Assembly: GCA_902168085.1 (NCBI GenBank)
Contig: CABHOP010000049.1
Coordinates: 40,962 to 104,961, forward strand
From: an uncultured Bacteroides sp.
Lineage (GTDB): Bacteria; Bacteroidota; Bacteroidia; Chitinophagales; Chitinophagaceae
Direction of reading: 5' to 3'
DNA length: 64,000 bases
Part shown: one piece after another, positions 8,524 through 18,198 of the stretch
Position numbering within the stretch: the stretch's first letter is position 1
How the letters are laid out: each line of letters begins with the position of its first letter
The notes under the pieces: model-generated
Told to the model about the DNA's origin: nothing
Seen by the model: only the letters and a program-made list of their open reading frames with translations
Database searches by the model: none
Made by a program: the position numbers and the translations under genes

Positions 8524-9702
8524 ATGAAAATAACCGGGCAAATATGTAGCAGGTGTATTTACGATGAATCGGTACCCTCTATACGTTTTGATGAAAAAGG
8601 TATTTGCAATTATTGTAAAATGGTAGATGACCTGGCTGCCCAGTATCACACTGGTAAACCGGAAGGTGAGGCTGCCATGCAGAAGATAATAGAAGAAATA
8701 AAACAAAAGGGGAAAAATAAACAATACGATTGCATCATAGGCATCAGCGGAGGGACAGATTCTTCATACATGCTCTATTGGGCAGTGCATAATGGCTTAC
8801 GTCCGCTGGCCGTACATTACGATAATACATGGAATACGGCCATCGCAACAGAGAATATGAAAAAACTGTTGGCAAAACTGAAAGTGGATTTGTACACCCA
8901 TGTGGTGAATAATAAAGAAGCAGATGATATATATCGTTCATTCTTCTTAGCAGATGTTACGGAACTGGAAGCACCGACCGACCTGGCACTTGCGGAAACA
9001 ATGTATAGGGTAGCAGCTAAATACAAAGTGAATTATATACTGGAAGGGCATTCTTTCATAGCTGAAGGAATTACGCCACTTGGTAAAAATTACTTTGACG
9101 GTAAATATATTCAGTCGATACACAAGCAGTTTGGTACAATGCCCATGAAAACGTATCCCCTGATGACGTTTTATAACTTCATGAAGTGGACGCTTTTCAA
9201 GCGTATAAAAAAGGTGCGCCCGCTTTGGTATATATCATATAGTAAAGAAGAAGCGCGCAGTTTCCTGGAAAAAGAGTTTGGATGGGAGTATTATGGTGGC
9301 CACCATCTTGAAAACAGGATGGCATCGTTCTTTCATAGCTACTACTGCCCCACAAAGTTTGATATTGATTATCGCAACAACAGTCTTTCCGCATCTGTAC
9401 GAGCGGGTAAGATGACACGTGATGAAGCCATACAACAATACTATCATACACCACCCTACCTGGAGCCGGAACTACTGAATTATGTGAAAAAACGTATGGG
9501 TTTTAGTGATGAAACATTTGAGAGTATAATGAAAAGAGAACCGAAATATTGGTTCGAATACCCTACCTATAAGAAGCGGTTCGAGCTATTGAGGCCATTG
9601 TTTTATGTACTGATGAGATCGATGCTGGTGCCTCAAAGTTTTTATTTAAAATACTGTTTTCCTTCGGATACAGAACAACTGAAAAAACAAAGATCAAAAT
9701 GA
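8524..9702 (+). CDS. wbpG: N-acetyl sugar amidotransferase (WbpG/WbuX family)
   Basis: 392 aa. Four cysteines at residues 8, 11, 28 and 31 (CSRC, CNYC) form a likely zinc site, followed by the ATP pyrophosphatase PP-loop SGGTDSS at 75-81. The family works with a dedicated HisH/HisF pair to convert an acetamido group on a nucleotide sugar to an acetamidino group, using ammonia released from glutamine. Those partners follow immediately: hisH starts four bases before this gene ends (ATGA overlap), and hisF follows. The C-terminal part (VRAGKMTRDEA, YEL-type helices) is also family-like. This trio marks an amidinated sugar in the polymer, by analogy with ManNAc3NAmA of P. aeruginosa B-band O-antigen. 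Confidence 0.88.
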   Translation: MKITGQICSRCIYDESVPSIRFDEKGICNYCKMVDDLAAQYHTGKPEGEAAMQKIIEEIKQKGKNKQYDCIIGISGGTDSSYMLYWAVHNGLRPLAVHYDNTWNTAIATENMKKLLAKLKVDLYTHVVNNKEADDIYRSFFLADVTELEAPTDLALAETMYRVAAKYKVNYILEGHSFIAEGITPLGKNYFDGKYIQSIHKQFGTMPMKTYPLMTFYNFMKWTLFKRIKKVRPLWYISYSKEEARSFLEKEFGWEYYGGHHLENRMASFFHSYYCPTKFDIDYRNNSLSASVRAGKMTRDEAIQQYYHTPPYLEPELLNYVKKRMGFSDETFESIMKREPKYWFEYPTYKKRFELLRPLFYVLMRSMLVPQSFYLKYCFPSDTEQLKKQRSK

Positions 9703-10313
9703 TAACCATTATTGATTACGGAATGGGTAACCTGGCATCGGTACAAAACATGTTTAAACGCATAGGCGCGCCATGTGAAATAACAGGTGACCTGGACAAA
9801 ATAAATAAAGCACAAAAAATACTATTGCCGGGCGTAGGCGCTTTTGATGCAGCAGTACAAAGAATAGATGCAACAGGGTTGCGTTCATTGCTTTCGCAAA
9901 AAGCAGAAGTGGAGAAAGTGCCTGTACTGGGCATTTGCTTAGGTATGCAGTTATTGACTAAAAGTAGCGAAGAAGGAAAACTAAGTGGCCTTGGCTGGAT
10001 ACCTGCAAAGACAATAAAATTCAGTTTTGATGCAGGTAGCAACCTGAAGGTACCGCATATGGGCTGGAATGAGATACACGTGGTAAACCAGTATCCATTA
10101 ATAAATGACTTGCCACCTGAACCACGTTTTTATTTTGTGCACTCTTACCATGTGAAGGCAGAAGATGATAAATATGTGATAGCCCGTACACACTATGGTC
10201 ACGATTTTGATTCTATGATAACGAATGGTGATAACATTTTTGGCGCACAATTTCACCCGGAAAAAAGCCATAAGTTCGGCATGAAGCTATTTGAAAACTT
10301 CGCACGCATATAA
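9699..10313 (+). CDS. hisH: HisH-type glutaminase subunit, polysaccharide paralogue
   Basis: 204 aa class I glutamine amidotransferase. The nucleophile is Cys80 in VLGICLGMQLL, with the PGVGAFD oxyanion strand before it and the His/Glu pair in QFHPEKS. All three catalytic residues are present, so it should release ammonia from glutamine. It overlaps wbpG by 4 nt and hisF by 1 nt (TAATG), so the three are translationally coupled. No other histidine-biosynthesis gene is present in the window. With the altered HisF that follows, this is best read as the HisH2-type partner for sugar amidination and not as the histidine-pathway enzyme. Confidence 0.88.
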   Translation: MITIIDYGMGNLASVQNMFKRIGAPCEITGDLDKINKAQKILLPGVGAFDAAVQRIDATGLRSLLSQKAEVEKVPVLGICLGMQLLTKSSEEGKLSGLGWIPAKTIKFSFDAGSNLKVPHMGWNEIHVVNQYPLINDLPPEPRFYFVHSYHVKAEDDKYVIARTHYGHDFDSMITNGDNIFGAQFHPEKSHKFGMKLFENFARI

Positions 10314-11074
10314 TGTTGAAGACACGCATCATACCTTGCCTGTCGTTGGTAGATGATAGCCTTGTTAAGACTGTAAGGTTTGATAATTATAGCTATATAG
10401 GGGATCCTATCAATACAGTGCGCATATTTAATGAGCTGGAAGTTGATGAATTATGCTTCTTAGATATCAGGGCAACCGTAAATAATAAGCAGCCGGATAT
10501 GGCACTTTTGAAGCAGATTGCCGATGAATGCTTTATGCCATTATCATATGGCGGAGGCATTAATAGTTTTGAAACTGCTGCACAGATATTTGCTGCAGGT
10601 TTTGAGAAAGTAGTACTCAATAGTGTTACCTATACAAACCCCGCAGTTGTAGCAAAGCTGTCAGAACATTACGGCACACAAGCGATCATAGGTTCTGTAG
10701 ATGTGAAAAAAAATATGTGGGGTAAATACGTAGTGTATATTAAAGATGGCACAGAAAGAATAAGTGTAGATGTAGTGGAATGGGCCCAGAAACTGGAGGC
10801 ACTGGGCATAGGGGAATTGTTGCTGACATCGATAGACAAAGATGGCACGTGGGCTGGGTATGATGTAGAGCTGACAAAGAAAGTAACCAAAGCAGTAAGC
10901 ATACCTGTAATAGCCAATGGAGGCGCAGGAAATATACGCCACATATCGGATGTAGTAAAAAAAGGCGGTGCATCGGCGGCAGGTGTGGGTAGTATGGTGC
11001 TATATCAAAAGAAAGATATGGGGGTGCTGATAAATTTTCCTGACAAAGAGACGATAAAGGCAGAGATTTATTAA
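10313..11074 (+). CDS. hisF: HisF-like cyclase subunit lacking catalytic Asp11, polysaccharide paralogue
   Basis: 253 aa TIM barrel with clear HisF motifs (IIPCLS, LSYGGGI, LLTSIDKDGTWAGYD, VIANGGAG). Histidine-pathway HisF uses Asp11 (in the CLDVKDG segment) and Asp130 for cyclisation. Here residue 11 is Ser (RIIPCLSLVDD), while Asp130 is kept (IIGSVDVKK). O-antigen HisF2 proteins also depart from the CLDVKDG pattern and keep the GDP(I)NTVRIFN-type segment seen here. The likely role is to receive and channel ammonia from HisH to WbpG, not to make imidazole glycerol phosphate. A 125-nt gap follows before the tyrosine kinase gene. Confidence 0.87.
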   Translation: MLKTRIIPCLSLVDDSLVKTVRFDNYSYIGDPINTVRIFNELEVDELCFLDIRATVNNKQPDMALLKQIADECFMPLSYGGGINSFETAAQIFAAGFEKVVLNSVTYTNPAVVAKLSEHYGTQAIIGSVDVKKNMWGKYVVYIKDGTERISVDVVEWAQKLEALGIGELLLTSIDKDGTWAGYDVELTKKVTKAVSIPVIANGGAGNIRHISDVVKKGGASAAGVGSMVLYQKKDMGVLINFPDKETIKAEIY

Positions 11075-11199
11075 GAACATCCTTTTCTTATGAGTATAAA
11101 AATGGGGGCGCTACAGGGAATTAATAATTATTTGTCACCGCAGATACAATAAATACCATACTATATTTATTTTTATTCATATAATTTAAAATAAAGGCG

Positions 11200-13569
11200 T
11201 TGATAAGGCAAGGCATAGAGCCACTTTTTACTGAATCGAATAAAAACAATAATGATCACAGGATAAACCTGCGGAGGATATATTCACGTATAGTGAAGTA
11301 TTGGCCGTCTGTATTGATATGCGTTGTTGTAGCGATGTTGTTTGCATTTGCCTACTTGCGGTATGCTACTTCACAATATCTTGTTTCATCGCGTATATTG
11401 ATAAAAACAGATAAAAATAATTCCGGCAATGGAGCATTGCTTTCAGAACTGGGTATGAATCCGGGTACGAATAATGTAGAGAATGAAGTAGAGATATTAA
11501 AAAGCCGGATACTGATGCAACAGGTTGTTTCACAAATGCACCTGAATGTCAATTATTATATTCCGGGTAATATCAAAACAACCAGCCTGTACCGGGAAGC
11601 GCCTTTTACGTTTATCCCGTTATACCCTGATAGTATCGTTAACACAACTATTAAGTATGATGTGATAAAGTTGAGCGATGGCAGGATGAAGTTGTCATCG
11701 AATGGCAAATATGTAACTGCACGGCTTGGCGACACAGTAGTACTTAATAATAAAAGATTAGTTATAGAAACTAATCCGTATGCAGACGATGAATACAAAT
11801 CTGTAGAAACATTCAGGGTTGAAGTTGGCCCGTTGGAGCCTGCAATAGATGCTTACCAGGCAGCACTAACTGTAGAGATGGCCAATAAGCAGGTTAATAT
11901 CATTACACTCTCAATAAAAGATGTGTTACCTGAAAGAGGTAAAGGTGTTTTGAACAACCTTATCAGTGCCTATCGTAATGCCAACATTAATGATAAAACG
12001 GAAGTAGCGAATGGCACCATTGAATTTATTGACAACAGGCTATCACTCGTTAACCAGGAACTGACAGGCGTAGAGAAAGATATACAGGGGTTTAAAAGCA
12101 GGAACAGATTTACGGATGTAAACGCGCAATCGAAAATGCTGCTCGATAATACCTCTACGAATGAAAAAGAACTAACGGGAAAAGAAGTGCAGCTTCGTAT
12201 ACTGGAATCATTAGAAAGCTACCTGAAAGATAATAATAATGCCCGCCGTGTAATGCCTGCTACACTAATAGCGCAGGATGCAACACTCACAGGCATCATT
12301 GAAGAATACAATGGGCTGCAAATGCAGCGCCAAAAGCTACTATTGACCTATACTGAAAACAGCCCGCAGGTAAGAAATACAGATGAGGCCATCAATGATA
12401 CCCGTGCCGGCATGCGCAGTTATATAGCATCTTTAAAGAGCGGGTATAAAGTAGCGGTAAACGAATTAAGATCGCGCGCAGGTTCGATTGACGCTGCAAT
12501 AAGTAAGGTGCCGGAAAACGAAAGAATATATCTTGAATATTCAAGAAAGCAGCAGATAAAACAGGAGCTTTACCTCTTCCTGCTACAGAAAAGGGAAGAA
12601 AGTGCTATCTCAAAATCAGCTACTGTATCTAACCTAAAGGTAATAGACCCGCCTAAAACAAGCGGTAAGGTATCGCCTGTTAAATCACGTATCTACCTCA
12701 TTGCCTTCGCATTGGGTATTATAGTGCCGGGAGCACGCATACTGATACGTGAATTGTTGAATGACAGGATAGAAAATAATGCGGATATACTGGCTTTGAC
12801 ACAAATGCCGATAATAGCAGAAATAGGCCACCACCCGGGTGAAGAAATAATTGCTGTAAGGAAAGATAGCAGAACAGTGGTATCTGAACAATTCCGTGCT
12901 TTAAGAACCAATCTTCAATTCTTATTGCCGCAGAAAGAGCAAAAAATTATCATGCTAACATCCAGCATGAGTGGGGAAGGTAAATCTTTTGTTTCTGTAA
13001 ATCTGGCATGTGCACTCGCCATCTCAGGAAAAAAAGTAGTATTGCTGGAACTGGATTTGCGTAAGCCACAGGTTACTAAGAAACTTGGTATTTCTAATGC
13101 CGTAGGATTTTCAAACTATATTGTGGGGCAGGCTTCACTGGATGCTATATTGAAACAATCTCCGGTATCGGAACAGTTATATGTAATACCATCGGGCCCG
13201 CTGCCCCCCAATCCTTCAGAACTACTTATGCTGCCACAGGTAAATGTGCTGATGGATGCATTGAAAGAAAGTTTTGACTACATTATCATAGATACAGCCC
13301 CTGTTGGCCTGGTAACAGATGCACAGCTTTTGTCTGCACATACAGATGCTACTTTGTTTGTAGTAAGGCAAGGCTATACACACAAAGAACAAATAAAGGC
13401 AGCAGACGCCTTATACCGTTCTGATAAAATATCTAAAATGTCGCTGGTGGTAAATGATGTAGATAGTAAGCATAGCAGCAACTATGGATATGCTACATAT
13501 GGTTCAGGTTACTACGACGATGAAACCGTAAAAACAGGGCTGGCAAAATATATAAAACGTAAAAACTAA
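11200..13569 (+). CDS. Polysaccharide co-polymerase with tyrosine autokinase domain (Wzc/BY-kinase)
   Basis: 789 aa. Transmembrane segment 1 is near residues 30-52 (VLICVVVAMLFAFAYL), followed by a Wzz domain, a long coiled-coil periplasmic region (residues 270-430), and a second membrane segment near 500-515 (IYLIAFALGIIVPGARI). The cytoplasmic kinase has Walker A SMSGEGKS (Lys595), the A' strand VVLLELDLRKPQ and Walker B IIIDTAP (Asp698). The C-terminal tail is tyrosine-rich (Tyr762, 764, 767, 771, 772, 784), the autophosphorylation cluster. The start is TTG at 11200: an in-frame stop at 11182-11184 excludes any upstream start and the next ATG lies in the first membrane helix. The CpsB-like phosphatase at 1192 is the likely counter-enzyme. 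Confidence 0.92.
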   Translation: MIRQGIEPLFTESNKNNNDHRINLRRIYSRIVKYWPSVLICVVVAMLFAFAYLRYATSQYLVSSRILIKTDKNNSGNGALLSELGMNPGTNNVENEVEILKSRILMQQVVSQMHLNVNYYIPGNIKTTSLYREAPFTFIPLYPDSIVNTTIKYDVIKLSDGRMKLSSNGKYVTARLGDTVVLNNKRLVIETNPYADDEYKSVETFRVEVGPLEPAIDAYQAALTVEMANKQVNIITLSIKDVLPERGKGVLNNLISAYRNANINDKTEVANGTIEFIDNRLSLVNQELTGVEKDIQGFKSRNRFTDVNAQSKMLLDNTSTNEKELTGKEVQLRILESLESYLKDNNNARRVMPATLIAQDATLTGIIEEYNGLQMQRQKLLLTYTENSPQVRNTDEAINDTRAGMRSYIASLKSGYKVAVNELRSRAGSIDAAISKVPENERIYLEYSRKQQIKQELYLFLLQKREESAISKSATVSNLKVIDPPKTSGKVSPVKSRIYLIAFALGIIVPGARILIRELLNDRIENNADILALTQMPIIAEIGHHPGEEIIAVRKDSRTVVSEQFRALRTNLQFLLPQKEQKIIMLTSSMSGEGKSFVSVNLACALAISGKKVVLLELDLRKPQVTKKLGISNAVGFSNYIVGQASLDAILKQSPVSEQLYVIPSGPLPPNPSELLMLPQVNVLMDALKESFDYIIIDTAPVGLVTDAQLLSAHTDATLFVVRQGYTHKEQIKAADALYRSDKISKMSLVVNDVDSKHSSNYGYATYGSGYYDDETVKTGLAKYIKRKN

Positions 13570-13592
13570 ACTAATAATATACAATCACTAAA

Positions 13593-14882
13593 ATGACATC
13601 ACAACATCGTATTGCAGTAATTGGCTTGGGCTATGTAGGTCTGCCATTAGCTGTAGAGTTCGCTAAATACTACCCTGTAATAGGTTTCGATATCAATAGT
13701 AGTCGCATTGCAGAATTGCAGCAAAACCAGGATCATACTTTAGAAGTAGATGCTGAATTATTGCAACAAGTGAATACCACCGACGTGCCAACGGATAAAG
13801 GCCTGTTATGTTCCAACAAACTGGAGCATATGGCTGATTGTAACGTATACATCGTAACGGTGCCTACGCCGGTAGATAAATACAATCGTCCTGACCTGAC
13901 ACCGCTGTATAAAGCAAGCGAAACTGTAGGTAAGGTGTTGAAGAAAGGTGATATCGTAGTATATGAGTCAACAGTATATCCCGGTGTTACGGAAGATGAG
14001 TGTGTGCCGGTACTTGAAAAGGTATCAGGCTTAAAATATAATGTTGATTTCTACTGCGGTTATTCTCCTGAGCGTATCAATCCCGGAGATAAACAACACA
14101 CCGTTACGAAGATCAAAAAAGTAACATCCGGTTCTACGGATGAAGTAGCTGATACGGTAGATAAACTGTATTCAAGTATCATTACAGCAGGTACGCACAA
14201 GGCCAGCAGTATAAAAGTGGCTGAAGCAGCTAAGGTGATAGAGAATGCGCAGCGTGATATAAACATTGCTTTCGTAAACGAGCTGGCTAAGATATTCAAC
14301 CGTATGAATATTGACACACATGATGTGCTGGAAGCTGCTGGTACTAAATGGAACTTCCTGAAATTTAAACCCGGCCTGGTAGGCGGCCACTGTATAGGTG
14401 TAGACCCTTACTACCTGGCGCAGAAGGCGCAGGAAGTAGGTTATAACCCAGAGATAATACTGGCAGGCAGAAGAATGAATGATGGCATGGGTGGCTATAT
14501 AGCCAATGAAGTAGTGAAGCTGATGATAAAAAGGAACATCCCTGTTAAGCATGCGAACGTGCTGATATTGGGTGTGACATTTAAAGAAAACTGCCCGGAC
14601 GTACGTAATACAAGGGTGGTAGATATTATATCTGAATTGTCTTCTTACGATATTAATATAACAGTGTATGATCCATGGGCGAGCCCTGAGGAAGTGAAAC
14701 ACGAGTATGGCATTGTGACAGGGAATAAATTGGAGGACGATAAAAAATATGATGCTATTGTTCTGGCAGTAGCACATAATGAATTTATGAAGGAGGAGTG
14801 GAAAGCACATTTAAAGCAGGATGGTATTTTGTACGATGTGAAAGGCTGCCTTGAAAAATCTTATGTAGACCACAGGTTGTAG
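13593..14882 (+). CDS. UDP-N-acetylhexosamine 6-dehydrogenase (WbpA/WbpO/TviB family)
   Basis: 429 aa, a normal length. The NAD-binding motif [12 protein letters not shown] is at the N-terminus, IVTVPTPVD and [12 protein letters not shown] are in the middle, and the family signature [15 protein letters not shown] carries the catalytic Cys. The C-terminal domain has [14 protein letters not shown]. The enzyme oxidises C6 of UDP-GlcNAc or UDP-GalNAc to the uronic acid in two NAD-dependent steps. It sits one base before the WbpD-like acetyltransferase gene, so it most likely provides UDP-GlcNAcA for the diamino-uronate route completed by genes at 29811, 32851 and 33872. The family includes TviB and WbpO, so the epimer used cannot be decided by eye. 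Confidence 0.9.
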   Translation: MTSQHRIAVIGLGYVGLPLAVEFAKYYPVIGFDINSSRIAELQQNQDHTLEVDAELLQQVNTTDVPTDKGLLCSNKLEHMADCNVYIVTVPTPVDKYNRPDLTPLYKASETVGKVLKKGDIVVYESTVYPGVTEDECVPVLEKVSGLKYNVDFYCGYSPERINPGDKQHTVTKIKKVTSGSTDEVADTVDKLYSSIITAGTHKASSIKVAEAAKVIENAQRDINIAFVNELAKIFNRMNIDTHDVLEAAGTKWNFLKFKPGLVGGHCIGVDPYYLAQKAQEVGYNPEIILAGRRMNDGMGGYIANEVVKLMIKRNIPVKHANVLILGVTFKENCPDVRNTRVVDIISELSSYDINITVYDPWASPEEVKHEYGIVTGNKLEDDKKYDAIVLAVAHNEFMKEEWKAHLKQDGILYDVKGCLEKSYVDHRL

Positions 14883-14883
14883 T

Positions 14884-15456
14884 ATGGATTATTTTGCACA
14901 TCCTACAGCGGTAATAGACGAAGGCAGTAATATAGGGGCAGGTACCAAAATATGGCACTTCTCCCATATTATGCCCGATTGTACCATAGGTGTTAAATGC
15001 AATATTGGTCAAAATGTGGTGATATCTCCCGGCGTGATATTAGGTAATAACGTCAAGATACAGAACAATGTTTCTGTATATACAGGTGTCACCTGCGATG
15101 ATGATGTATTTCTTGGCCCTTCTTGTGTGTTTACCAATGTTATAAACCCACGCAGCGCTATCAATCGTAAAAATGAATATGCAAAAACGCATGTAGGTAA
15201 AGGTGCTACTATCGGTGCCAATGCTACCATAGTATGCGGGCACAACATTGGTGCGTATGCCTTTATAGGCGCAGGTGCTGTTATTACAAAAGATGTACCG
15301 GCCTATGCCTTAATGATAGGCAACCCTGCCCGCCAAACGGGATGGATGAGTGAATACGGGCATAAGCTTTCTTTTGATGCAGAAGGGAATGCAGCTTGCG
15401 TAGAGAGTGGGCATAAGTACAAGTTGACAAATGGCACAGTTACACGCCAGGAATAA
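14884..15456 (+). CDS. wbpD: WbpD-like nucleotide-sugar N-acetyltransferase (left-handed beta-helix)
   Basis: 190 aa built of hexapeptide repeats ([46 protein letters not shown]). The conserved KIWHFSHI near residue 22 and the NPR...KNEY loop near residue 100 are typical of WbpD/WlbB enzymes, which acetylate the 3-amino group of UDP-2-acetamido-3-amino-glucuronate with acetyl-CoA. It follows the dehydrogenase gene by one base. A strong terminator-like hairpin begins 13 nt after its stop. Confidence 0.88.
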   Translation: MDYFAHPTAVIDEGSNIGAGTKIWHFSHIMPDCTIGVKCNIGQNVVISPGVILGNNVKIQNNVSVYTGVTCDDDVFLGPSCVFTNVINPRSAINRKNEYAKTHVGKGATIGANATIVCGHNIGAYAFIGAGAVITKDVPAYALMIGNPARQTGWMSEYGHKLSFDAEGNAACVESGHKYKLTNGTVTRQE

Positions 15457-15469
15457 TGCTATGTTATAC

Positions 15470-15501
15470 AATGCTTCAGTCATGCTGAAGCATTTTCTTT
15501 T
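15470..15501 (+). terminator. Intra-operon intrinsic terminator immediately before the flippase gene
   Basis: A perfect 10-bp stem (AATGCTTCAG at 15470-15479 and CTGAAGCATT at 15485-15494) with a 5-nt loop is followed by TTCTTTT. The ATG of the flippase gene follows at 15502. The ribosome-binding region of that gene therefore lies in the hairpin. In an operon headed by a UpxY antiterminator this is a candidate conditional terminator. Confidence 0.75.
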
Positions 15502-16983
15502 ATGAGTATTGGTAAGCAAGCCGGTAAGGGTTTTGTAAGTTTTCTTTTTCGCAGCGTGCTCGAAAAAGTAATGGGGCTTATAGCCATGATATTCCTGGCA
15601 AGAAAGCTCACACCATACGATTTCGGTCTGGTGAGCATTACTGAAGTATTACTATATACTATTTCAGTATTTGGTACCACCGGCCTGGCTGAGTTTCTTT
15701 TAGCGTATAGAAAAGAAGATACTAAAGAGGTTTTTTCTGCTGCCTTTTGGTTCAATGTTGTCATCACCGTAATTGTATTGGCCATTTTCCTGGCATTCAT
15801 TCCGCTATGGGCATATTACCAGCGCGATGAAAGAATTGCCAACATTGGCCTAATGGCAGGTGGCATATTCGTTTGCTCTCAATTGCAAACCATTCCCAAA
15901 ACATGGCTCAGTAAAAACCTGATGTTTGATAAACAGGTGAAAATACAAGCACCGTTTATTTTGCTGATGCCCATTGGTAAGATCATTGCTGTGTTTGCAG
16001 GTTTTGGGGTTTATAGTCTCTTATTGCCAACACTCATATTACAACCGATACTTACGGTGCTGCTGTATCAACAAACGGGTATTTCTATTTCCGTAAAACT
16101 ATATAGAAACAGGTGGCGGGAGATATATCATTTTACAAAACACCTGATAGGCGCCAACCTATTTACCCGTATTACAGACCAGGGAGATAAATTCATACTT
16201 GGAAAATTTTTAGGGTTGGACAAATTGGGTATATATAATCTTGCCTATCAATTGTCTGAACTATTCACTTCTCAAATGGTGCAGGTTTCCAATAATGTAT
16301 TGTCATCTGTATTGCCTAAATATGTAGACGATAAGAGTAAATTGTACAATTATTACATTTCTTTTTTGCGGGTATTTTCTTTCCTTACTTTCCCGCTGTT
16401 GGCTCTTATGTTTATTTGCGCAGAGCCATTAATATTAACACTGTACGGACCTAAGTGGATAGAGGCAGTGTTACCCTTGCGCATATTCACAATAGTGGCA
16501 GCATTTAAAGCCGTATCCAGTTCTTATGGGTGTGTGATGAATACACTACACCTGAATAAGAAAACTTTTATGGTGACAGCTATATATGCACCTGTGCATC
16601 TTGCAGCATCCGTTGCCGGTTCATTCTTTGGCATAGTAGGTATTGCTACGGCCGTTTCGCTGGTCAAGCTCATATTCATCAACTGGAATATCAAACAGGT
16701 GATGCAAGCTATGTCAAAGCCACTTGTTAGCTGGTATCAGCAATTGCTACCATTTTTTTCAGTAAGTGTCTTGCTTTCTATAATAGTTTTGCTGTTTATA
16801 TACTTGCTGCAGGTTAAGGTTATCCCTATAGTGCAAATAGGTATAAGCACTACTTTATTCTTGACCTGCTATATTTTATGCTTTAGGGTTATACTGAAAG
16901 ATGATACAAGATCAATAGGCGAATTTTTGTCTAAAGCATTTCCACGGTCGATAAAATACTTCAACCTCGTTTTTAAGATATGA
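15502..16983 (+). CDS. Wzx-type lipid-linked oligosaccharide flippase (MOP/PST family)
   Basis: 493 aa with about 12-14 hydrophobic helices across the whole length, starting with GKGFVSFLFRSVLEKVMGLIA and ARKLTPYDFGLVS, a common N-terminus of the WzxC/PST branch. A conserved central stretch, RITDQGDKFILGKFLGLDKLGIYNLAYQL, is split over residues 228-256. The protein should move undecaprenyl-linked repeat units across the inner membrane for Wzy polymerisation. Its start codon lies directly after a terminator hairpin. It overlaps the next glycosyltransferase gene by 4 nt. Confidence 0.9.
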   Translation: MSIGKQAGKGFVSFLFRSVLEKVMGLIAMIFLARKLTPYDFGLVSITEVLLYTISVFGTTGLAEFLLAYRKEDTKEVFSAAFWFNVVITVIVLAIFLAFIPLWAYYQRDERIANIGLMAGGIFVCSQLQTIPKTWLSKNLMFDKQVKIQAPFILLMPIGKIIAVFAGFGVYSLLLPTLILQPILTVLLYQQTGISISVKLYRNRWREIYHFTKHLIGANLFTRITDQGDKFILGKFLGLDKLGIYNLAYQLSELFTSQMVQVSNNVLSSVLPKYVDDKSKLYNYYISFLRVFSFLTFPLLALMFICAEPLILTLYGPKWIEAVLPLRIFTIVAAFKAVSSSYGCVMNTLHLNKKTFMVTAIYAPVHLAASVAGSFFGIVGIATAVSLVKLIFINWNIKQVMQAMSKPLVSWYQQLLPFFSVSVLLSIIVLLFIYLLQVKVIPIVQIGISTTLFLTCYILCFRVILKDDTRSIGEFLSKAFPRSIKYFNLVFKI

Positions 16984-18194
16984 AACGCGTTGCCTTAGTA
17001 GGCAATATGAATAATAACTTCTTTGCCATCACACGATATCTGCGTGATGCGGGTTATGATGCACATTTGTTTTACAGGTTGGCAATGGAACATTTTCAAC
17101 CATCGGCAGATACGTTTAAAGGAGATTATATAAACTACTGTCACCAGGTGCACTGGCTGGATGATGGTTTTCATAATGTAGATGTGAAAGAGGTTAGAGA
17201 AGCACTGAAGAGATTTGATATATATATAGGGCAAGGTGAAGAAGCTGCTGCCGCGTACCTTGCCGGATTTAATATAGACGTATATTATCCCTATGGGTCT
17301 GATGTATATAAATATTCATACCTGCCGCAAGAGTTTAAGCTTTTGAGCAAAATGAAATCATTGGTTGTGGCAAATGATACCCGGCCAACATATAAGCAAA
17401 TGCAGCGTGGCACTATGGCAAAATATTTGCGGGGTGCCATTGTTAATGCCGGTCATATACTTGCTGAAACCACCAACGAGAAATTTGAAGAAAAACTGAA
17501 AGGATTACCGTACAAAGGCATTTATGAAAATGTGCCAATGCCATTTATATATGTACCTGAATATGATGAACTGCGAGATGCTGATATAGCCTTTCCTGCA
17601 AAAAACATCATAGACAGTATAAGAGCGACACACGACTTTATATTACTATATCATGGCAGACAGGAATGGAAGACGTATCATAATGACTTTACAGGGAAAA
17701 ACACGCATTATCTGGTGCAGGGTTTTGCAGATCATGTAAAGAATAATGCCGCATCGAAATCCTGCCTTGTGATGCTTGAGTACGGTAGTGATGTGATGCA
17801 TACTAAAGAATTGGTTAAGGAGTTAGGCATTGAGCAGAACGTTTTCTGGCTGCCAAAAATGTATAGGAAGGAGATAATGTATGTAATTAAGCAGGTGGAT
17901 GTATGTAGCGGCGAATTTGGTTATAGCTATCTCACTTTCGGCACTATTGTGGAGGCGATGCTTATGAAGAAACCTGTGATAACATATCGGGATGATAGCC
18001 TGTATACTGCACAATATCCGAAACTCTATCCCTGTTTCAATGCACGGGAACCTCATGAAATAGCAGCTGCAATTACAGAAGCGGCACAAAACCCGGATGA
18101 AACTAAAGCGATGGGTATGGCAGCAAGTGAATGGATAAGGAAGAATTTCATTGCCAATCCATTACAGCATTTGGTAAATATTATAGAGCAATAA
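16980..18194 (+). CDS. GT-B glycosyltransferase (GT4-like)
   Basis: 404 aa. The N-terminal Rossmann half starts KRVALVGNMNNNFFAITRYLRD and includes YPYGSDVYKYSY; the C-terminal half carries the donor-binding segment (FGTIVEAMLMKKPVITY), where the Glu is the usual nucleotide-sugar contact. The middle HGRQEWK strand begins the second domain. It should be a cytoplasmic enzyme adding one sugar to the lipid-linked repeat unit; donor and linkage are not readable. It overlaps the flippase gene by 4 nt and is followed after 4 nt by another glycosyltransferase. Confidence 0.8.
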   Translation: MKRVALVGNMNNNFFAITRYLRDAGYDAHLFYRLAMEHFQPSADTFKGDYINYCHQVHWLDDGFHNVDVKEVREALKRFDIYIGQGEEAAAAYLAGFNIDVYYPYGSDVYKYSYLPQEFKLLSKMKSLVVANDTRPTYKQMQRGTMAKYLRGAIVNAGHILAETTNEKFEEKLKGLPYKGIYENVPMPFIYVPEYDELRDADIAFPAKNIIDSIRATHDFILLYHGRQEWKTYHNDFTGKNTHYLVQGFADHVKNNAASKSCLVMLEYGSDVMHTKELVKELGIEQNVFWLPKMYRKEIMYVIKQVDVCSGEFGYSYLTFGTIVEAMLMKKPVITYRDDSLYTAQYPKLYPCFNAREPHEIAAAITEAAQNPDETKAMGMAASEWIRKNFIANPLQHLVNIIEQ

Positions 18195-18198
18195 TAGT

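Noticed and set aside
9699..11074. Histidine biosynthesis function for the HisH and HisF homologues
   Set aside because: No other his gene in the window, coupling to wbpG, and loss of Asp11 in HisF point to sugar amidination.
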